Assembly (NCBI RefSeq): GCF_004310325.1
Contig: NZ_SIRT01000005.1
Span: 124,001-188,000, forward strand
Origin: Hyunsoonleella flava
Lineage (GTDB): Bacteria > Bacteroidota > Bacteroidia > Flavobacteriales > Flavobacteriaceae
Length of the DNA: 64,000 bases
Reading direction: 5' to 3'
Position 1 is the first letter of the stretch. Each line of letters opens with the position of its first letter. Under the pieces are notes generated by a model. It did not search any database. It saw only the letters and a program-made list of their open reading frames with translations, and was not told the origin of the DNA. A program made the translations under genes and the position numbers. Of this stretch, positions 35,596 to 45,510 are shown piece by piece.

Positions 35596-37251
35596 CTATC
35601 CCCTCAGTTTACCTCTCAAATACTCAAAAGCATCATCAATATCTTCAAAAACATCATCTTCTGGTACTAAATCAGGTATAATGTCCACAGCCTCTAGCAT
35701 GTCTTTAGGTTGTTCTTGTAAACCTATAAGCAAAACTTCAATACCTTCTTCACGTAAATCAAAAATAATATCTTCCAAAGCATATAATCCAGACTGATCA
35801 ACATAAGGCACACGATCCATTCTAAAGATAACAGCCTTCACTTCATTGGGCAATGTCTTAATTTGATCCTTGAAGTAAGATGTAAAGCCAAAAAATAATG
35901 AGCCATAAAGGTGTTTTATAATCACCTTATCCTTATAGCTTTCATAAAATTCTATTTCATCTTGCCATGGTTTAGAACCATCAATATCTGCAACAGCGCC
36001 TACCTCCATACCTTTTTCGCCGATATCTCCAGATTTTTTCATAAATAATAAACACGCTAAGGCTACACCAATACCTACTGCTTGAATTAAGCTTCCAAAA
36101 GTAGTAATCAATAACACCAAAACTAAAACTACAGCATCCGCTCTTGGTACTTTAAGCAGGTGTTTCAACCCTTTAAAATCTACAATTTTAAAACCTATTG
36201 GAATTAGTAATCCTGCTAATACGCAAAGCGGAATATGCGCCGCTAATTGTCCTAAACCTAATAAAACGGCTAAAAGAAATAACCCATGTAAAATCCCTGA
36301 TAGTCTTGTTTTTCCTCCAGCATTAATATTTACTACAGTACCTTTGGTTGCGCCAGCCCCTGGAATTCCACCAATGGCGGCAGCTATCATGTTGCCTATA
36401 CCTTGACCAATCAACTCACGATTACTGTTGTGCTTAGTTTTGGTCATGTTATCTGCAATAACAGACGTTAGTAATGAGTCTATACTTCCAAGAACAGCTA
36501 AAACCACAGCATACTCTAAAATGATACCGTAAGCACTAGGGTCAACTTCAAAAATTCCTCCCAATTGAAATGATGGCAAACCAGAAGGAATTTCACCTAT
36601 TAAAGGCACGTCCATTTTAGTAAAATAAGCGATTAAGGTAGCAACAATTAATGCTACTAATGCACTAGGAATAGCTTTAGTGATTTTTGGAAAAATAAAA
36701 TATATTAAGATGGTAATACCACCTAAAAGTAATGCATGAAGATTGGCTTCAGTAAAGAGTCTGGGAAAGTTTTGAATAACGGCTATTGTAGATTTTGCGG
36801 AATCTAATCCCGCAAAAGGAAACAGTTGCAAAATAACGATAATGAGCCCAACACCACTCATAAAACCTGAGACTACGGGATAGGGAAAGTATTTTACATA
36901 ACTGGCAATGTTTAAAAAACCAAAAATAATTTGAAATAGCCCACCCAATAAAAAGGCGAGTAAAATAATACTCATGGCGTTTTCAAGACTTCCTGTAAGT
37001 TCAATCGCTGCAGCCACCAACGTAGCAGAAACCACCGTCATAGGCCCTGTAGGGCCGCTAGCCTGTGTTTCGGTACCACCAAACATTGCCGCAAAAACGC
37101 CAACTGCAATAGCGCCATAAAGGCCAGCTGTAGCACCCATACCGGATTGTACACCAAAAGCAAGTGCAAGTGGCAATGCAACCACACCTGCAACCAAACC
37201 ACCTGTAAAATCTCCTTTTAAATTTTTGATGTTATAAAACTTTGATAGCAT
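35596..37251 (-). CDS. SulP-family inorganic anion transporter with STAS domain
   Basis: A 551-residue SLC26/SulP protein. About 10-12 membrane helices (residues 10-425) include AGVVALPLALAFGVQSGMG and ASGPTGPMTVV, and a clear STAS domain follows (about 435-545, VIFRMDRVPYVDQSGLYALEDI). Sulfate or bicarbonate is the likely substrate. It is shorter and more canonical than the copy at 8959-11151. A GGCT-like lipoprotein gene lies 34 bp upstream on the same strand, possibly in the same transcript. Confidence 0.92.
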   Translation of the reverse strand: MLSKFYNIKNLKGDFTGGLVAGVVALPLALAFGVQSGMGATAGLYGAIAVGVFAAMFGGTETQASGPTGPMTVVSATLVAAAIELTGSLENAMSIILLAFLLGGLFQIIFGFLNIASYVKYFPYPVVSGFMSGVGLIIVILQLFPFAGLDSAKSTIAVIQNFPRLFTEANLHALLLGGITILIYFIFPKITKAIPSALVALIVATLIAYFTKMDVPLIGEIPSGLPSFQLGGIFEVDPSAYGIILEYAVVLAVLGSIDSLLTSVIADNMTKTKHNSNRELIGQGIGNMIAAAIGGIPGAGATKGTVVNINAGGKTRLSGILHGLFLLAVLLGLGQLAAHIPLCVLAGLLIPIGFKIVDFKGLKHLLKVPRADAVVLVLVLLITTFGSLIQAVGIGVALACLLFMKKSGDIGEKGMEVGAVADIDGSKPWQDEIEFYESYKDKVIIKHLYGSLFFGFTSYFKDQIKTLPNEVKAVIFRMDRVPYVDQSGLYALEDIIFDLREEGIEVLLIGLQEQPKDMLEAVDIIPDLVPEDDVFEDIDDAFEYLRGKLRG

Positions 37252-37285
37252 ATTTTAATTTTTAAAAATTATAAGTACTGGAATA

Positions 37286-37954
37286 TTATTGTTTTACCTT
37301 CTCTTTTCGATACACTTTAGATTGCGATACAACTTTAGCTGCATCATGTGGAATAGTTGAAGCTTCAAACTCTTGTCTAAATTCTGGACCAATACTATCA
37401 CATGCTTCTGTTACTAAGTTTAGGTAATACTCTGGCAAAAAAGTGTTGTCTCCTTTTTTGTGTTGATAGGTGTGTTCATCATCTGCTTTATAGGCATAAA
37501 TGCGACCTCCTTTAAATCGGTATTCTTCTATATTATCAGTTACGTCTACCCTGTTATATCCAAACTCACGTTCATCAAACCCAATCAATTCTTCAGGTGT
37601 AATAAAAAATAAAACACAATTCATTTTTTTGTCAGGAGTGTCCATAATATTTAATGCTATTTGGTTATGGATGGGGATTGTGTCTCCATTATTTAGATAA
37701 AATAATTCATTATCCACAATTCTTTTAATTGGAGTATAATAATTCCACGCTCTTTGGTAGCCTTCAAGATGTACGAGATATACTGAATCTTCGTACTTAC
37801 GTTGCAATGTTCTTTCCATACTTCGTTTAGACATCAGCGAACCAAAACCTATCATTCCAACTTTACCATTTTCGATAGTTATAAGCTCTTTGTTGTTACA
37901 TCCAGATAGAAGTAATATAAATACAAATGACAATAAATATTTGAAGAAGTTCAT
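37286..37954 (-). CDS. Lipoprotein with gamma-glutamylcyclotransferase-like fold
   Basis: A 222-residue protein with a lipoprotein signal (MNFFKYLLSFVFILLLSGC, Cys19). The mature part begins with VGMIGFGSLMSKRSME, like the substrate loop (YGSNL-type) of GGCT/AIG2-like proteins, and has EELIGFDEREFGYNRVDV, where the family keeps its catalytic Glu (ExxxY context). A periplasmic or surface GGCT-like protein is unusual, since the known family members act in the cytosol. Substrate unknown; fold assignment is by motif only. Confidence 0.6.
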   Translation of the reverse strand: MNFFKYLLSFVFILLLSGCNNKELITIENGKVGMIGFGSLMSKRSMERTLQRKYEDSVYLVHLEGYQRAWNYYTPIKRIVDNELFYLNNGDTIPIHNQIALNIMDTPDKKMNCVLFFITPEELIGFDEREFGYNRVDVTDNIEEYRFKGGRIYAYKADDEHTYQHKKGDNTFLPEYYLNLVTEACDSIGPEFRQEFEASTIPHDAAKVVSQSKVYRKEKVKQ

Positions 37955-38120
37955 AGTGTTTTTTTGTTTACAAGGTTAATGCTTAACTCAAAAATTTACA
38001 TAACAGGCTAAGCTTTAAGCAACTTAACGAAAGTAATTAAAACTTTTATAACTTCAAGATTGCGGACGCAACAAAGGCGTAACATTTTTATTATATTGTA
38101 TACCAATAGAAAAAGAATTT

Positions 38121-38444
38121 ATGATTTTTACAACTACAAACTCAATAGAAGGCCAAACAATTAATGACTATCTAGGCATAGTGACTGGGATTGCTTATAA
38201 TTCAAGCTACAAATACAAAGGCAGCAGCATGTCTTTTAAGGATATGTTTAATATGTCGAAATATCGCGAAGCCTATACCTTAGGTTTGGAGACGATAAAG
38301 GAAGAGGCATTTCAGAATTTAAGCGAGAACGCTAAAAGATTAGGGGCTAATGCGGTGGTTGGAATTAAAATAGATATTGAACCATTAGCTAATAGTTCTC
38401 ACATAATTGTATCTATAACTGGAACCGCGGTAAAAGTAAGTTGA
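38121..38444 (+). CDS. YbjQ/UPF0145 family protein
   Basis: A 107-residue cytoplasmic protein of the YbjQ (putative heavy-metal-binding) family: N-terminal TTNSIEGQTINDYLGIV, middle REAYTLGLETIKEEAF, and LGANAVVGIKID near the C-terminus. Members form pentameric rings; the function is not established. It is monocistronic. Confidence 0.88.
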   Translation: MIFTTTNSIEGQTINDYLGIVTGIAYNSSYKYKGSSMSFKDMFNMSKYREAYTLGLETIKEEAFQNLSENAKRLGANAVVGIKIDIEPLANSSHIIVSITGTAVKVS

Positions 38445-38529
38445 TTTGAGTCTTAATTTTTTCCTAAACGAATAGTTATCGGAATAATTATTGATAGTTT
38501 TGCTGTATCGAACAGTAAAAATCTAGAAA

Positions 38530-39207
38530 ATGAAACTATTAATGTCCCTCTTTGTGTGTGCAATTTCTTTTTCAGCGCTAGCACAAAAACCAATTGAAAA
38601 AACAGTTGGTGAGTTTACCGAACTTAAAGTGTATGATTTAATAAACGTGGAGCTTGTTAAATCTGATGAAAATAAAGTAGTAATTACCGGAAAGAATAAA
38701 AATGATGTAGTGGTAAATAATAAAAACGGCACATTAAAAATAAAGATGAAGCTAGAAGAAGCTTTTGATGGCGCCAATACCAAAGTGACATTATATTACA
38801 CCAGTATTGATGCTATAGATGCAAATGAAGGCGCGAACATACATTCTGATGATGTAATTGAACAGTTTGAGATAGATTTAACAGCACAAGAAGGTGGAAG
38901 AATAGATGTTAAGCTAGATGTGAAATACGCAAATGTACGATCCGTTACAGGAGCTGATATAAAAGCATCCGGGAAGGCTAAAAACCAAGACGTTTCTATT
39001 TACACAGGCGGTGATTATAACGGAGAAAACTTAAAAACTGAGTTTACCGAGGTTTCTGTTAGAGCTGCCGGAGAGGCATATGTATATGCTACAAAAGAGG
39101 TAACAGCTAAGGTTCGTGCTGGTGGAGATATTTTTATTTATGGTAATCCAGACAGCGTTAACGAAAGCAGAGTTTTGGGCGGAAGAATAAAACGAGTAGA
39201 AGAGTAA
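38530..39207 (+). CDS. Exported GIN-domain (DUF2807-type) protein
   Basis: A 225-residue secreted protein with a signal peptide (cleavage after LAQ). The rest is a right-handed beta-helix-like GIN/auto-transporter-head domain: DLINVELVKSD near the start, then repeated short strands rich in Gly, Asp and Val (NVRSVTGADIKASGKA, IFIYGNP). It is common in Bacteroidota, with no proven function. A terminator follows at once. Confidence 0.82.
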   Translation: MKLLMSLFVCAISFSALAQKPIEKTVGEFTELKVYDLINVELVKSDENKVVITGKNKNDVVVNNKNGTLKIKMKLEEAFDGANTKVTLYYTSIDAIDANEGANIHSDDVIEQFEIDLTAQEGGRIDVKLDVKYANVRSVTGADIKASGKAKNQDVSIYTGGDYNGENLKTEFTEVSVRAAGEAYVYATKEVTAKVRAGGDIFIYGNPDSVNESRVLGGRIKRVEE

Positions 39208-39227
39208 TTATTTTGAAATAGTTTTAT

Positions 39228-39262
39228 AAAAAGAGCCACTATATTCTAGTGGCTCTTTTTTT
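39228..39262 (+). terminator. Intrinsic terminator before the laminarin locus
   Basis: AAAAAGAGCCACTA (39228-39241) pairs with TAGTGGCTCTTTTT (39247-39260), with a 5-nt loop and a T run. It separates the GIN-domain gene from the locus regulator and lies across the false upstream ORF start of the regulator. Confidence 0.9.
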
Positions 39263-39303
39263 AGTTTTTAAATGCACTATTACCATACACGAACCATACA
39301 TTA

Positions 39304-39334
39304 TTGTTTTTAAGCCCTGTTTTCACTACCTTCG
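39304..39334 (+). promoter_or_regulatory. Promoter of the laminarin-locus regulator
   Basis: TTG (39304-39306) and TACCTTCG (39327-39334) lie 20 nt apart, the same layout as the module at 23536. The GTG start at 39357 lies 23 nt after the -7 element. Confidence 0.6.
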
Positions 39335-39356
39335 TTACACAACAAAACTAAAACTT

Positions 39357-42170
39357 GTGAAAAACGCCAACTATTTTTTCCTATTATTAATACTTGGTTT
39401 CTTCATAAAAGTAAAGGCCCAAGAACGACCGCCAATTAATGTTTTTAATCCAAAGGACTATGGCGCAGCTTCCCAAAACTGGTCTATTTCCCAATCTCAA
39501 AACCATCATATATATGTAGCAAACAATAAAGGGTTATTAGAGTACAATGGCGCAAAATGGAATTTGTACGAGTCTCCAAATGAAACCATTATTCGTTCAG
39601 TACAGGTTTTAGATAGTTTAATTTATACAGGCAGCTATCATGAATTTGGATATTGGCAAAGAGATAATTTTGGAGTATTAAATTACACATCACTTTCAGA
39701 GAAATTAAAGGTTGAGTTTTTGGAAGACGAAGAGTTTTGGAACATCCAAGCCTTTGGGAATTCTGTTATTTTTCAGTCGTTAGATCGTATTCATATTTAT
39801 AACAAAGCGACGGAAGTATATAATATCGTGTCTTTTGATGGCGATATAACAAATTTATTCAAAGAAGGGTCTAATTTTTATTTCCAAAGTTTAAATAGAG
39901 GCTTATTCAAAATTGAAAGTGGGAGTGCTGTTTTGCTCTCAGGGGACAATCTATTAAAAGAAAACCGTGTTATTAATGTTTATAACCATTACGGGTCATT
40001 ACTGGTATTAACACAGGACAATGGTTTTTTTAAATTAGATAACAATCAACTTATGCCGTGGGATATTCCAGCAAACGACGTTTTAACGGAGGTAAGTGTT
40101 TTCAGCAGCATTAAATTAAAAGACAACAAGTATATCCTTGGTACAATTTCAGATGGTGTTATACTATTATCGCAAGACGGATACATAACGCACAAAATTG
40201 ATAAAAGCAATGGGTTAAGCAATAACACTGTGCTTTCAATATATGAAGATGTAAACAACAACATTTGGTTGGGTTTAGACAATGGCATTAACTGTATAAA
40301 CCTAAATTCTCCATATAGTGTTTATTTTGACAAAACTGGGGTAATAGGCAGTGTATATACCTCAGAGGTTCACAGAGACATGCTTTATTTGGGTACTAAT
40401 CAAGGGCTTTTCTATAAGCCTTTATTGGGTAATAGCGATTTTCAATTTATAAAAGGCACTCAGGGTCAGGTGTGGTTTTTAGGCATGATTAATGGCACGC
40501 TGTTCTGTGGCCATGACTCAGGGACATTTATAATAAATGACACTGTAGCAACAAAAATTTCCGATGTTAAGGGAACGTGGCAAATAAAACCATTACCTGA
40601 TAACACCTCCGAAATGATTCAAGGAAATTATGATGGGCTACATGTTTTGCAAAAAAACGATGGGAAATGGAGATTAAAGCACAAGATTAAAAATTTTAAT
40701 ATTTCTAGCAGATACTTCGAGTTTGTGGAAGACAATGAACTTTATGTGAGCCACGAGTATAAAGGAGTATTCAAGTTAAAACTAAATGACAGCTTAACAG
40801 AGGTGTTTACTGTCTCCTTGGACACAGTATTAAAAAAGAGCATGAACTCCAGCCTTATAAGGCACAATAATAACGTTTTGTATTCCACTAGAGAAGGTGT
40901 GTTTAAATACAACGAACTTGCTAAAACTTTTGAAAGTGATAGCCTTTTAGGCGAATTAATAAGTGATGCTGATTTTACCTCTGCAAAACTAGTATCAGAT
41001 ACAAAAACCAATAAACTTTGGAGTTTTTCCGGTAAAGGCGTACACTACTTAACGTCTTCAAAGTTAAGCGGAGAGCAAAAGATATTCACCGTGCCATTTC
41101 CTGAAGATATACGTAAGGATGTCTCAGGTTACGAGAGTGTAACACATATAAACAACCAGAAATTTCTACTTGGATCCACGACAGGCTATGTCATTTTAGA
41201 CTTAAATAAGATTACTAATAAGGAGCCTGAAATCAATATTGATCAAATAACAATAAGTAGTTTAGAAGAAAGTAGTGAGGAAAGGTTTATAGATACCACC
41301 AAAGCACCAGAACTGGAAAACAAGGAAAACAACATTCGGTTTTCGTACAGTATTTCAGAATTCTTAAAGACACAACCACCAGAATATCGATATAAACTTG
41401 AAGGCATATACGATAATTGGAGTGATTGGACCACTGATGGCTCGGTATTATTTAAAAACTTACCCTATGGAGAGTACACGTTTTTGGTAAATGGCAAAGT
41501 GGGCAATCAAAATACTTTAAACAACGCTACCTATACGTTTAGAATTAAAAGACCCTGGTTTTTGTCAAATATATTTATTGCTGTATACGTGGTCGCTTTC
41601 CTGCTTCTTTCTTTGTTTATACATAATTTGTATAAACGTTATTATCGAAAACAAAGAGAGCGTTTGATGCAGAGAACCACGAGGGAATTTGAACTAAAAG
41701 AATTGGAAAACAAACAGCAGTTAATGCGTTTTAGAAACGATAAGCTAAGGGAAGATATTGAAAACAAAAACCGAGAACTTGGAGTTTCTACAATGAACCT
41801 GATTAAGAAAAATGAATTCCTAAGCAGTTTAAAGCAAGAACTAGAAAGTATTGATGATGCTAGTAAATTGAATAAGGTGATTAGAATTATTGACAAGAAC
41901 CTTAACAATACAGATGACTGGAATTTGTTTCAAGAAGCTTTCAATAATGCAGATAAAGACTTCTTAAAGAAAGTAAAAAGTATGCACCCTAATTTGACTT
42001 CAAATGATTTGCGTTTATGCGCATACCTACGTTTAAATCTATCGTCTAAAGAGATTGCGCCATTACTTAATATCTCTCCAAGAAGTGTTGAGGTGAAGCG
42101 CTACAGGCTTCGAAAAAAGATGGAATTGCCACACGAGGCAAGCTTATCAGACTATATTTTGGAGATATAA
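39357..42170 (+). CDS. Membrane sensor/transcription regulator (beta-propeller, Y_Y_Y domain, LuxR-type HTH)
   Basis: I choose GTG 39357, which gives a 937-residue protein with a clean signal peptide (KNANYFFLLLILGFFIKVKAQ); the longer ORF start at 39249 would run through a terminator and the promoter. The periplasmic part is a two-component-regulator-type propeller (VNNNIWLGLDNGINCINL is a typical blade) and a Y_Y_Y domain (about residues 650-750, YRYKLEGIYDNWSDWT). One membrane helix (about 756-780), a coiled coil and a C-terminal LuxR-type helix-turn-helix (LSSKEIAPLLNISPRSVEVK) follow. No histidine kinase or receiver is present. It lies directly upstream of susC and probably senses glucan oligomers and activates the locus; this is inference from position. 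Confidence 0.88.
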   Translation: MKNANYFFLLLILGFFIKVKAQERPPINVFNPKDYGAASQNWSISQSQNHHIYVANNKGLLEYNGAKWNLYESPNETIIRSVQVLDSLIYTGSYHEFGYWQRDNFGVLNYTSLSEKLKVEFLEDEEFWNIQAFGNSVIFQSLDRIHIYNKATEVYNIVSFDGDITNLFKEGSNFYFQSLNRGLFKIESGSAVLLSGDNLLKENRVINVYNHYGSLLVLTQDNGFFKLDNNQLMPWDIPANDVLTEVSVFSSIKLKDNKYILGTISDGVILLSQDGYITHKIDKSNGLSNNTVLSIYEDVNNNIWLGLDNGINCINLNSPYSVYFDKTGVIGSVYTSEVHRDMLYLGTNQGLFYKPLLGNSDFQFIKGTQGQVWFLGMINGTLFCGHDSGTFIINDTVATKISDVKGTWQIKPLPDNTSEMIQGNYDGLHVLQKNDGKWRLKHKIKNFNISSRYFEFVEDNELYVSHEYKGVFKLKLNDSLTEVFTVSLDTVLKKSMNSSLIRHNNNVLYSTREGVFKYNELAKTFESDSLLGELISDADFTSAKLVSDTKTNKLWSFSGKGVHYLTSSKLSGEQKIFTVPFPEDIRKDVSGYESVTHINNQKFLLGSTTGYVILDLNKITNKEPEINIDQITISSLEESSEERFIDTTKAPELENKENNIRFSYSISEFLKTQPPEYRYKLEGIYDNWSDWTTDGSVLFKNLPYGEYTFLVNGKVGNQNTLNNATYTFRIKRPWFLSNIFIAVYVVAFLLLSLFIHNLYKRYYRKQRERLMQRTTREFELKELENKQQLMRFRNDKLREDIENKNRELGVSTMNLIKKNEFLSSLKQELESIDDASKLNKVIRIIDKNLNNTDDWNLFQEAFNNADKDFLKKVKSMHPNLTSNDLRLCAYLRLNLSSKEIAPLLNISPRSVEVKRYRLRKKMELPHEASLSDYILEI

Positions 42171-42254
42171 CTCCACTACACAGCACTGAAACACCTATAC
42201 ATTACCACAACATTTTGCCTTTTCACTCTTTTTTGGATTAAACAGCAATCTTCC

Positions 42255-42282
42255 AAAACCCTCATAAAACCTGGGTGTTTTT
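42255..42282 (+). terminator. Possible weak terminator after the regulator gene
   Basis: AAAACCC (42255-42261) pairs imperfectly with GGGTGTTTT (42273-42281), with a bulge and trailing T bases. It lies 85 bp after the regulator stop and 121 bp before susC. The susC promoter must lie in the same 232-bp gap, but I see no convincing -33/-7 pair. Confidence 0.35.
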
Positions 42283-42402
42283 AATAATTTCACAAATAAA
42301 CTCACTTTTTTTTGACATGTATACTTTTTGTAGAGGGCAAAAATGAGAATTTATCAATCAATACCTATAATTTTATAAAACTAACTCAAAACTAATTAAA
42401 CT

Positions 42403-45400
42403 ATGAGACATTCATTAGTTAGATTGCTGATATTCCTTATTGTTGGGTACACTGGTGCTCAAAATATAGAGGTCAGCGGAACTGTACTGGACAATACGGG
42501 CTTTCCCATTCCAGGTGTTAATGTAATTGTCAAGAACACTACCAAAGGAACGGTAACTGATTTTGATGGAAATTTTACCCTTAGCGATGTAGAGCAGGGG
42601 GCTACACTAACTTTTAGTTACATTGGATACATCACAAAAGAAATTGTAGTTTCTGATGGACAGAAACTTACCGTTACTTTAGACGAGGATGTAGCGCAAC
42701 TTGACGAAGTAGTCGTTGTTGGTTACGGTACACAACGTAAAAAGGAAGTTACAGGAGCTGTTTCGGTTGTGGACTCTGAGGCCATTGAGAAGCTAAACCC
42801 ACAACGGGTTGAGCAAGCGCTTCAAGGACAGATTGCCGGTGTAAATGTAACCTCTACTTCAGGTTCTCCTGGCGCAGGTGCAAACATAAGGATTCGTGGT
42901 ATCACTACTAACGGAGATAATAGGCCTTTAATATTGGTAGACGGTAACGTTATAGAAGACCTTTCTGTAATAAACCCTAATGATATTAAAAGTGTAAACG
43001 TACTTAAGGATGCTACTGCTGGTATTTACGGTGTACGTGGTGCAAACGGTGTTATTTTAATCACAACAAAAACAGGTAGAAAGAATTCGGAACTTAAATT
43101 TCAGGTAGATTCGTATACAGGATTTCAAACATCAAGTAATAAGATAGATCTTTTAGATCCTTTAAATTTTGCCATCTATGTGAATGATGCGGCAGACAGA
43201 ACGGAGTATTTCGTATACCCACAAGAGGGCACTGATTGGCAGGACGAAGTGCTCAAAACTGCTGTGATTTCTAATATTAATTTTAGTGGTAGCGGTGGTA
43301 CTGAAAAATCAGCTTATACATTTGGTGCTTCTTATTTAAATCAGGATGGTATTGTAGGCGCGAGTAAAAATAATTTTGAAAGATTTACGGCAAGATTAGG
43401 ATATCAGTATGACATATTAGATAATCTTAAATTTTCTGCAACAGCGTTGTATACCAATTCCACAAAGAATAACTTACCTGAAGGTAGTATCGGTTCTGTA
43501 TTGTACAGTGCGGTCAATATCAATCCAGATTTACCAGTAAGGGATATTGATGGCGGGTTCTCGCAACCTAATCGTATTTCACAAATTGAAATAATCAATC
43601 CACTAGCTCAAATAGCAAATACGCACAATATTACCAGAGTAGATAGATACAGTGGTACTATTGGTCTGGATTATACATTTTTAGAGCATTTTACGGTAAG
43701 CTCCAAATTTCAAATAAATTATTCTAATGTTTTAAACGATGTATTTTTCCCAATCGTCAATTATGGGAACGGTAAATCGGCTAACAGAGATGTAAATGAA
43801 GTACAGGATTTTAGTGATTTATACACTGATTACACTTGGGATAACTTCATTAATTACAACAATACCTTTGGAGAAGACCATGATGTAACTGTGCTTTTGG
43901 GTATGTCTACATTTAGAACAAGAGGTCATTTTTATGGAGAAAGCGGTCTTCAACTAAGAAACGGAAGCAACTCTGTAAGTGATGCTTTTGTTGATGGATG
44001 GATTGGAGACAGAGTTGAGGGCGTGCTATCAGATAGAATTAATGATGCTTCTAAAGCTCTTGGTGGAGACCAATTTGATTCTCGTTTATCATCCACCTTC
44101 GCAAGATTACAATATAGCTATAAAGGAAAGTATTTAATTTCTGGTGTTATTCGTAGAGATGTGTCTTCAAGGTTTTCTACTGAAAACAACAACAATGTTG
44201 GGTATTTCCCTTCAGGTTCTATCGGATGGAATGTTTCTGATGAAGATTTCTTCAATAGAGAGGGTTGGCTAAACTCTTTAAAGCTAAGAGCAAGTTATGG
44301 TATCATAGGTAATGATAGAATAGCAGATTTCGCATTTCTTACGAGATTAAATGGAGAAGCGACAATCGATCCGGGAGACCCGAATGTTGTTGATGAAAAC
44401 GACTTACTTAATGGTGTAGGGGCTGGCACCATAGGAAACCCTAATTTAAAGTGGGAAGAGCAAGAAACAGCAAATATTGGTCTAGACGCCCGATTATTTA
44501 ATAATACTGTAAGCATTACTGCCGATGTATTTCGTAAGCAAACCAAAAACTTATTAATTCAACCACAGGCCCCAGGAATAATAGGTGTTGGGGCACCAGG
44601 GGCTGCTTCGCCATTTATTAACGCTGGTACAGTACAAAACCAAGGTGTTGAATTTATGATTGCTTATGACGATAATTTTTCGGATGATTTCAGGTTTAAC
44701 GTCAGTTTTAATGCGACATATCTGGAAAATGAAGTGACTTCGCTAAACGGAAGAGATGTGCCTCCAGGCGGAGAGTTTGGTGTAGGAATAAGCCAAAACG
44801 ATATTTCTAGAATGGTAGTAGGAGAGCCTTTAGGCTATTTTCATGGCTATAAAACAGACGGTATTTACCAGACGCAACAGGAAATAGATATTTTAAATGC
44901 AGGGTCTCCTACCGGAACTTATAGTACAGTTGGGGGTGTTGCACCTGGAGACTTAAAGTTTGTAGATACGAATGGCGATGGTCAAATCACAGATGCCGAT
45001 AGAACTAACATCGGCGACGCTATTCCAGATTTCACATTTGGATTTAACATCGGCTTCTCGTATAAAAAATTCGATTTTAGCGCAAATGCCTTTGCTTCAG
45101 TTGGCAATGATATGATCCGTGATTATGAGCGTAAAGACTTATTTGCAAATAGAGGTACTTATATGCTAGAACGTTGGCAAGGTTCTGGCACAAGCAATTT
45201 TGTACCAAGAGCTGTTGCAGGTGCAAACATAAATACTGATTTATTCTCAGACTTTGTGGTAGAAGATGCGTCTTTTCTTCGCCTACAAAATATTCAAATA
45301 GGGTATACAATAGACAATGAAGGTTTTAAAGAAACCGGAATAGATAAAATTAGAATTTACTTATCAGGAAATAACGTTTACACGTTAACGGATTACAAAG

Positions 45401-45507
45401 GCTACGATCCTTCAGCTACAAATGGTGCGCCAATAGGTGGAGGAATTGATAAAGGGTTTTACCCTGTTGCAGCCACTTACTTACTAGGTGTTAATTTAAA
45501 TTTTTAA
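42403..45507 (+). CDS. SusC/RagA-type TonB-dependent outer-membrane transporter
   Basis: A 1034-residue TonB-dependent receptor of the SusC family. After the signal peptide there is a carboxypeptidase-D-regulatory-like beta-sandwich (about 22-100, VSGTVLDNTGFPIPGVNVIV), the plug (about 115-225, DEVVVVGYGTQRKKEVTGAV and DATAGIYGVRGANGVILITT), and a 22-strand barrel to the C-terminus. It would import beta-1,3-gluco-oligosaccharides together with the SusD-like partner 3 nt downstream. Substrate is inferred from the neighbouring GH16, GH17 and GH30 genes. Confidence 0.95.
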   Translation: MRHSLVRLLIFLIVGYTGAQNIEVSGTVLDNTGFPIPGVNVIVKNTTKGTVTDFDGNFTLSDVEQGATLTFSYIGYITKEIVVSDGQKLTVTLDEDVAQLDEVVVVGYGTQRKKEVTGAVSVVDSEAIEKLNPQRVEQALQGQIAGVNVTSTSGSPGAGANIRIRGITTNGDNRPLILVDGNVIEDLSVINPNDIKSVNVLKDATAGIYGVRGANGVILITTKTGRKNSELKFQVDSYTGFQTSSNKIDLLDPLNFAIYVNDAADRTEYFVYPQEGTDWQDEVLKTAVISNINFSGSGGTEKSAYTFGASYLNQDGIVGASKNNFERFTARLGYQYDILDNLKFSATALYTNSTKNNLPEGSIGSVLYSAVNINPDLPVRDIDGGFSQPNRISQIEIINPLAQIANTHNITRVDRYSGTIGLDYTFLEHFTVSSKFQINYSNVLNDVFFPIVNYGNGKSANRDVNEVQDFSDLYTDYTWDNFINYNNTFGEDHDVTVLLGMSTFRTRGHFYGESGLQLRNGSNSVSDAFVDGWIGDRVEGVLSDRINDASKALGGDQFDSRLSSTFARLQYSYKGKYLISGVIRRDVSSRFSTENNNNVGYFPSGSIGWNVSDEDFFNREGWLNSLKLRASYGIIGNDRIADFAFLTRLNGEATIDPGDPNVVDENDLLNGVGAGTIGNPNLKWEEQETANIGLDARLFNNTVSITADVFRKQTKNLLIQPQAPGIIGVGAPGAASPFINAGTVQNQGVEFMIAYDDNFSDDFRFNVSFNATYLENEVTSLNGRDVPPGGEFGVGISQNDISRMVVGEPLGYFHGYKTDGIYQTQQEIDILNAGSPTGTYSTVGGVAPGDLKFVDTNGDGQITDADRTNIGDAIPDFTFGFNIGFSYKKFDFSANAFASVGNDMIRDYERKDLFANRGTYMLERWQGSGTSNFVPRAVAGANINTDLFSDFVVEDASFLRLQNIQIGYTIDNEGFKETGIDKIRIYLSGNNVYTLTDYKGYDPSATNGAPIGGGIDKGFYPVAATYLLGVNLNF

Positions 45508-45510
45508 GCA

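Noticed and set aside
39249-39356. Upstream extension of the laminarin regulator.
   Set aside because: It overlaps a terminator and the promoter and places the signal peptide 36 residues inside the protein.
42311-42330. TTTGACATG and TACTTTTTG as the susC promoter.
   Set aside because: The two elements are only about 7 nt apart, incompatible with the usual layout.
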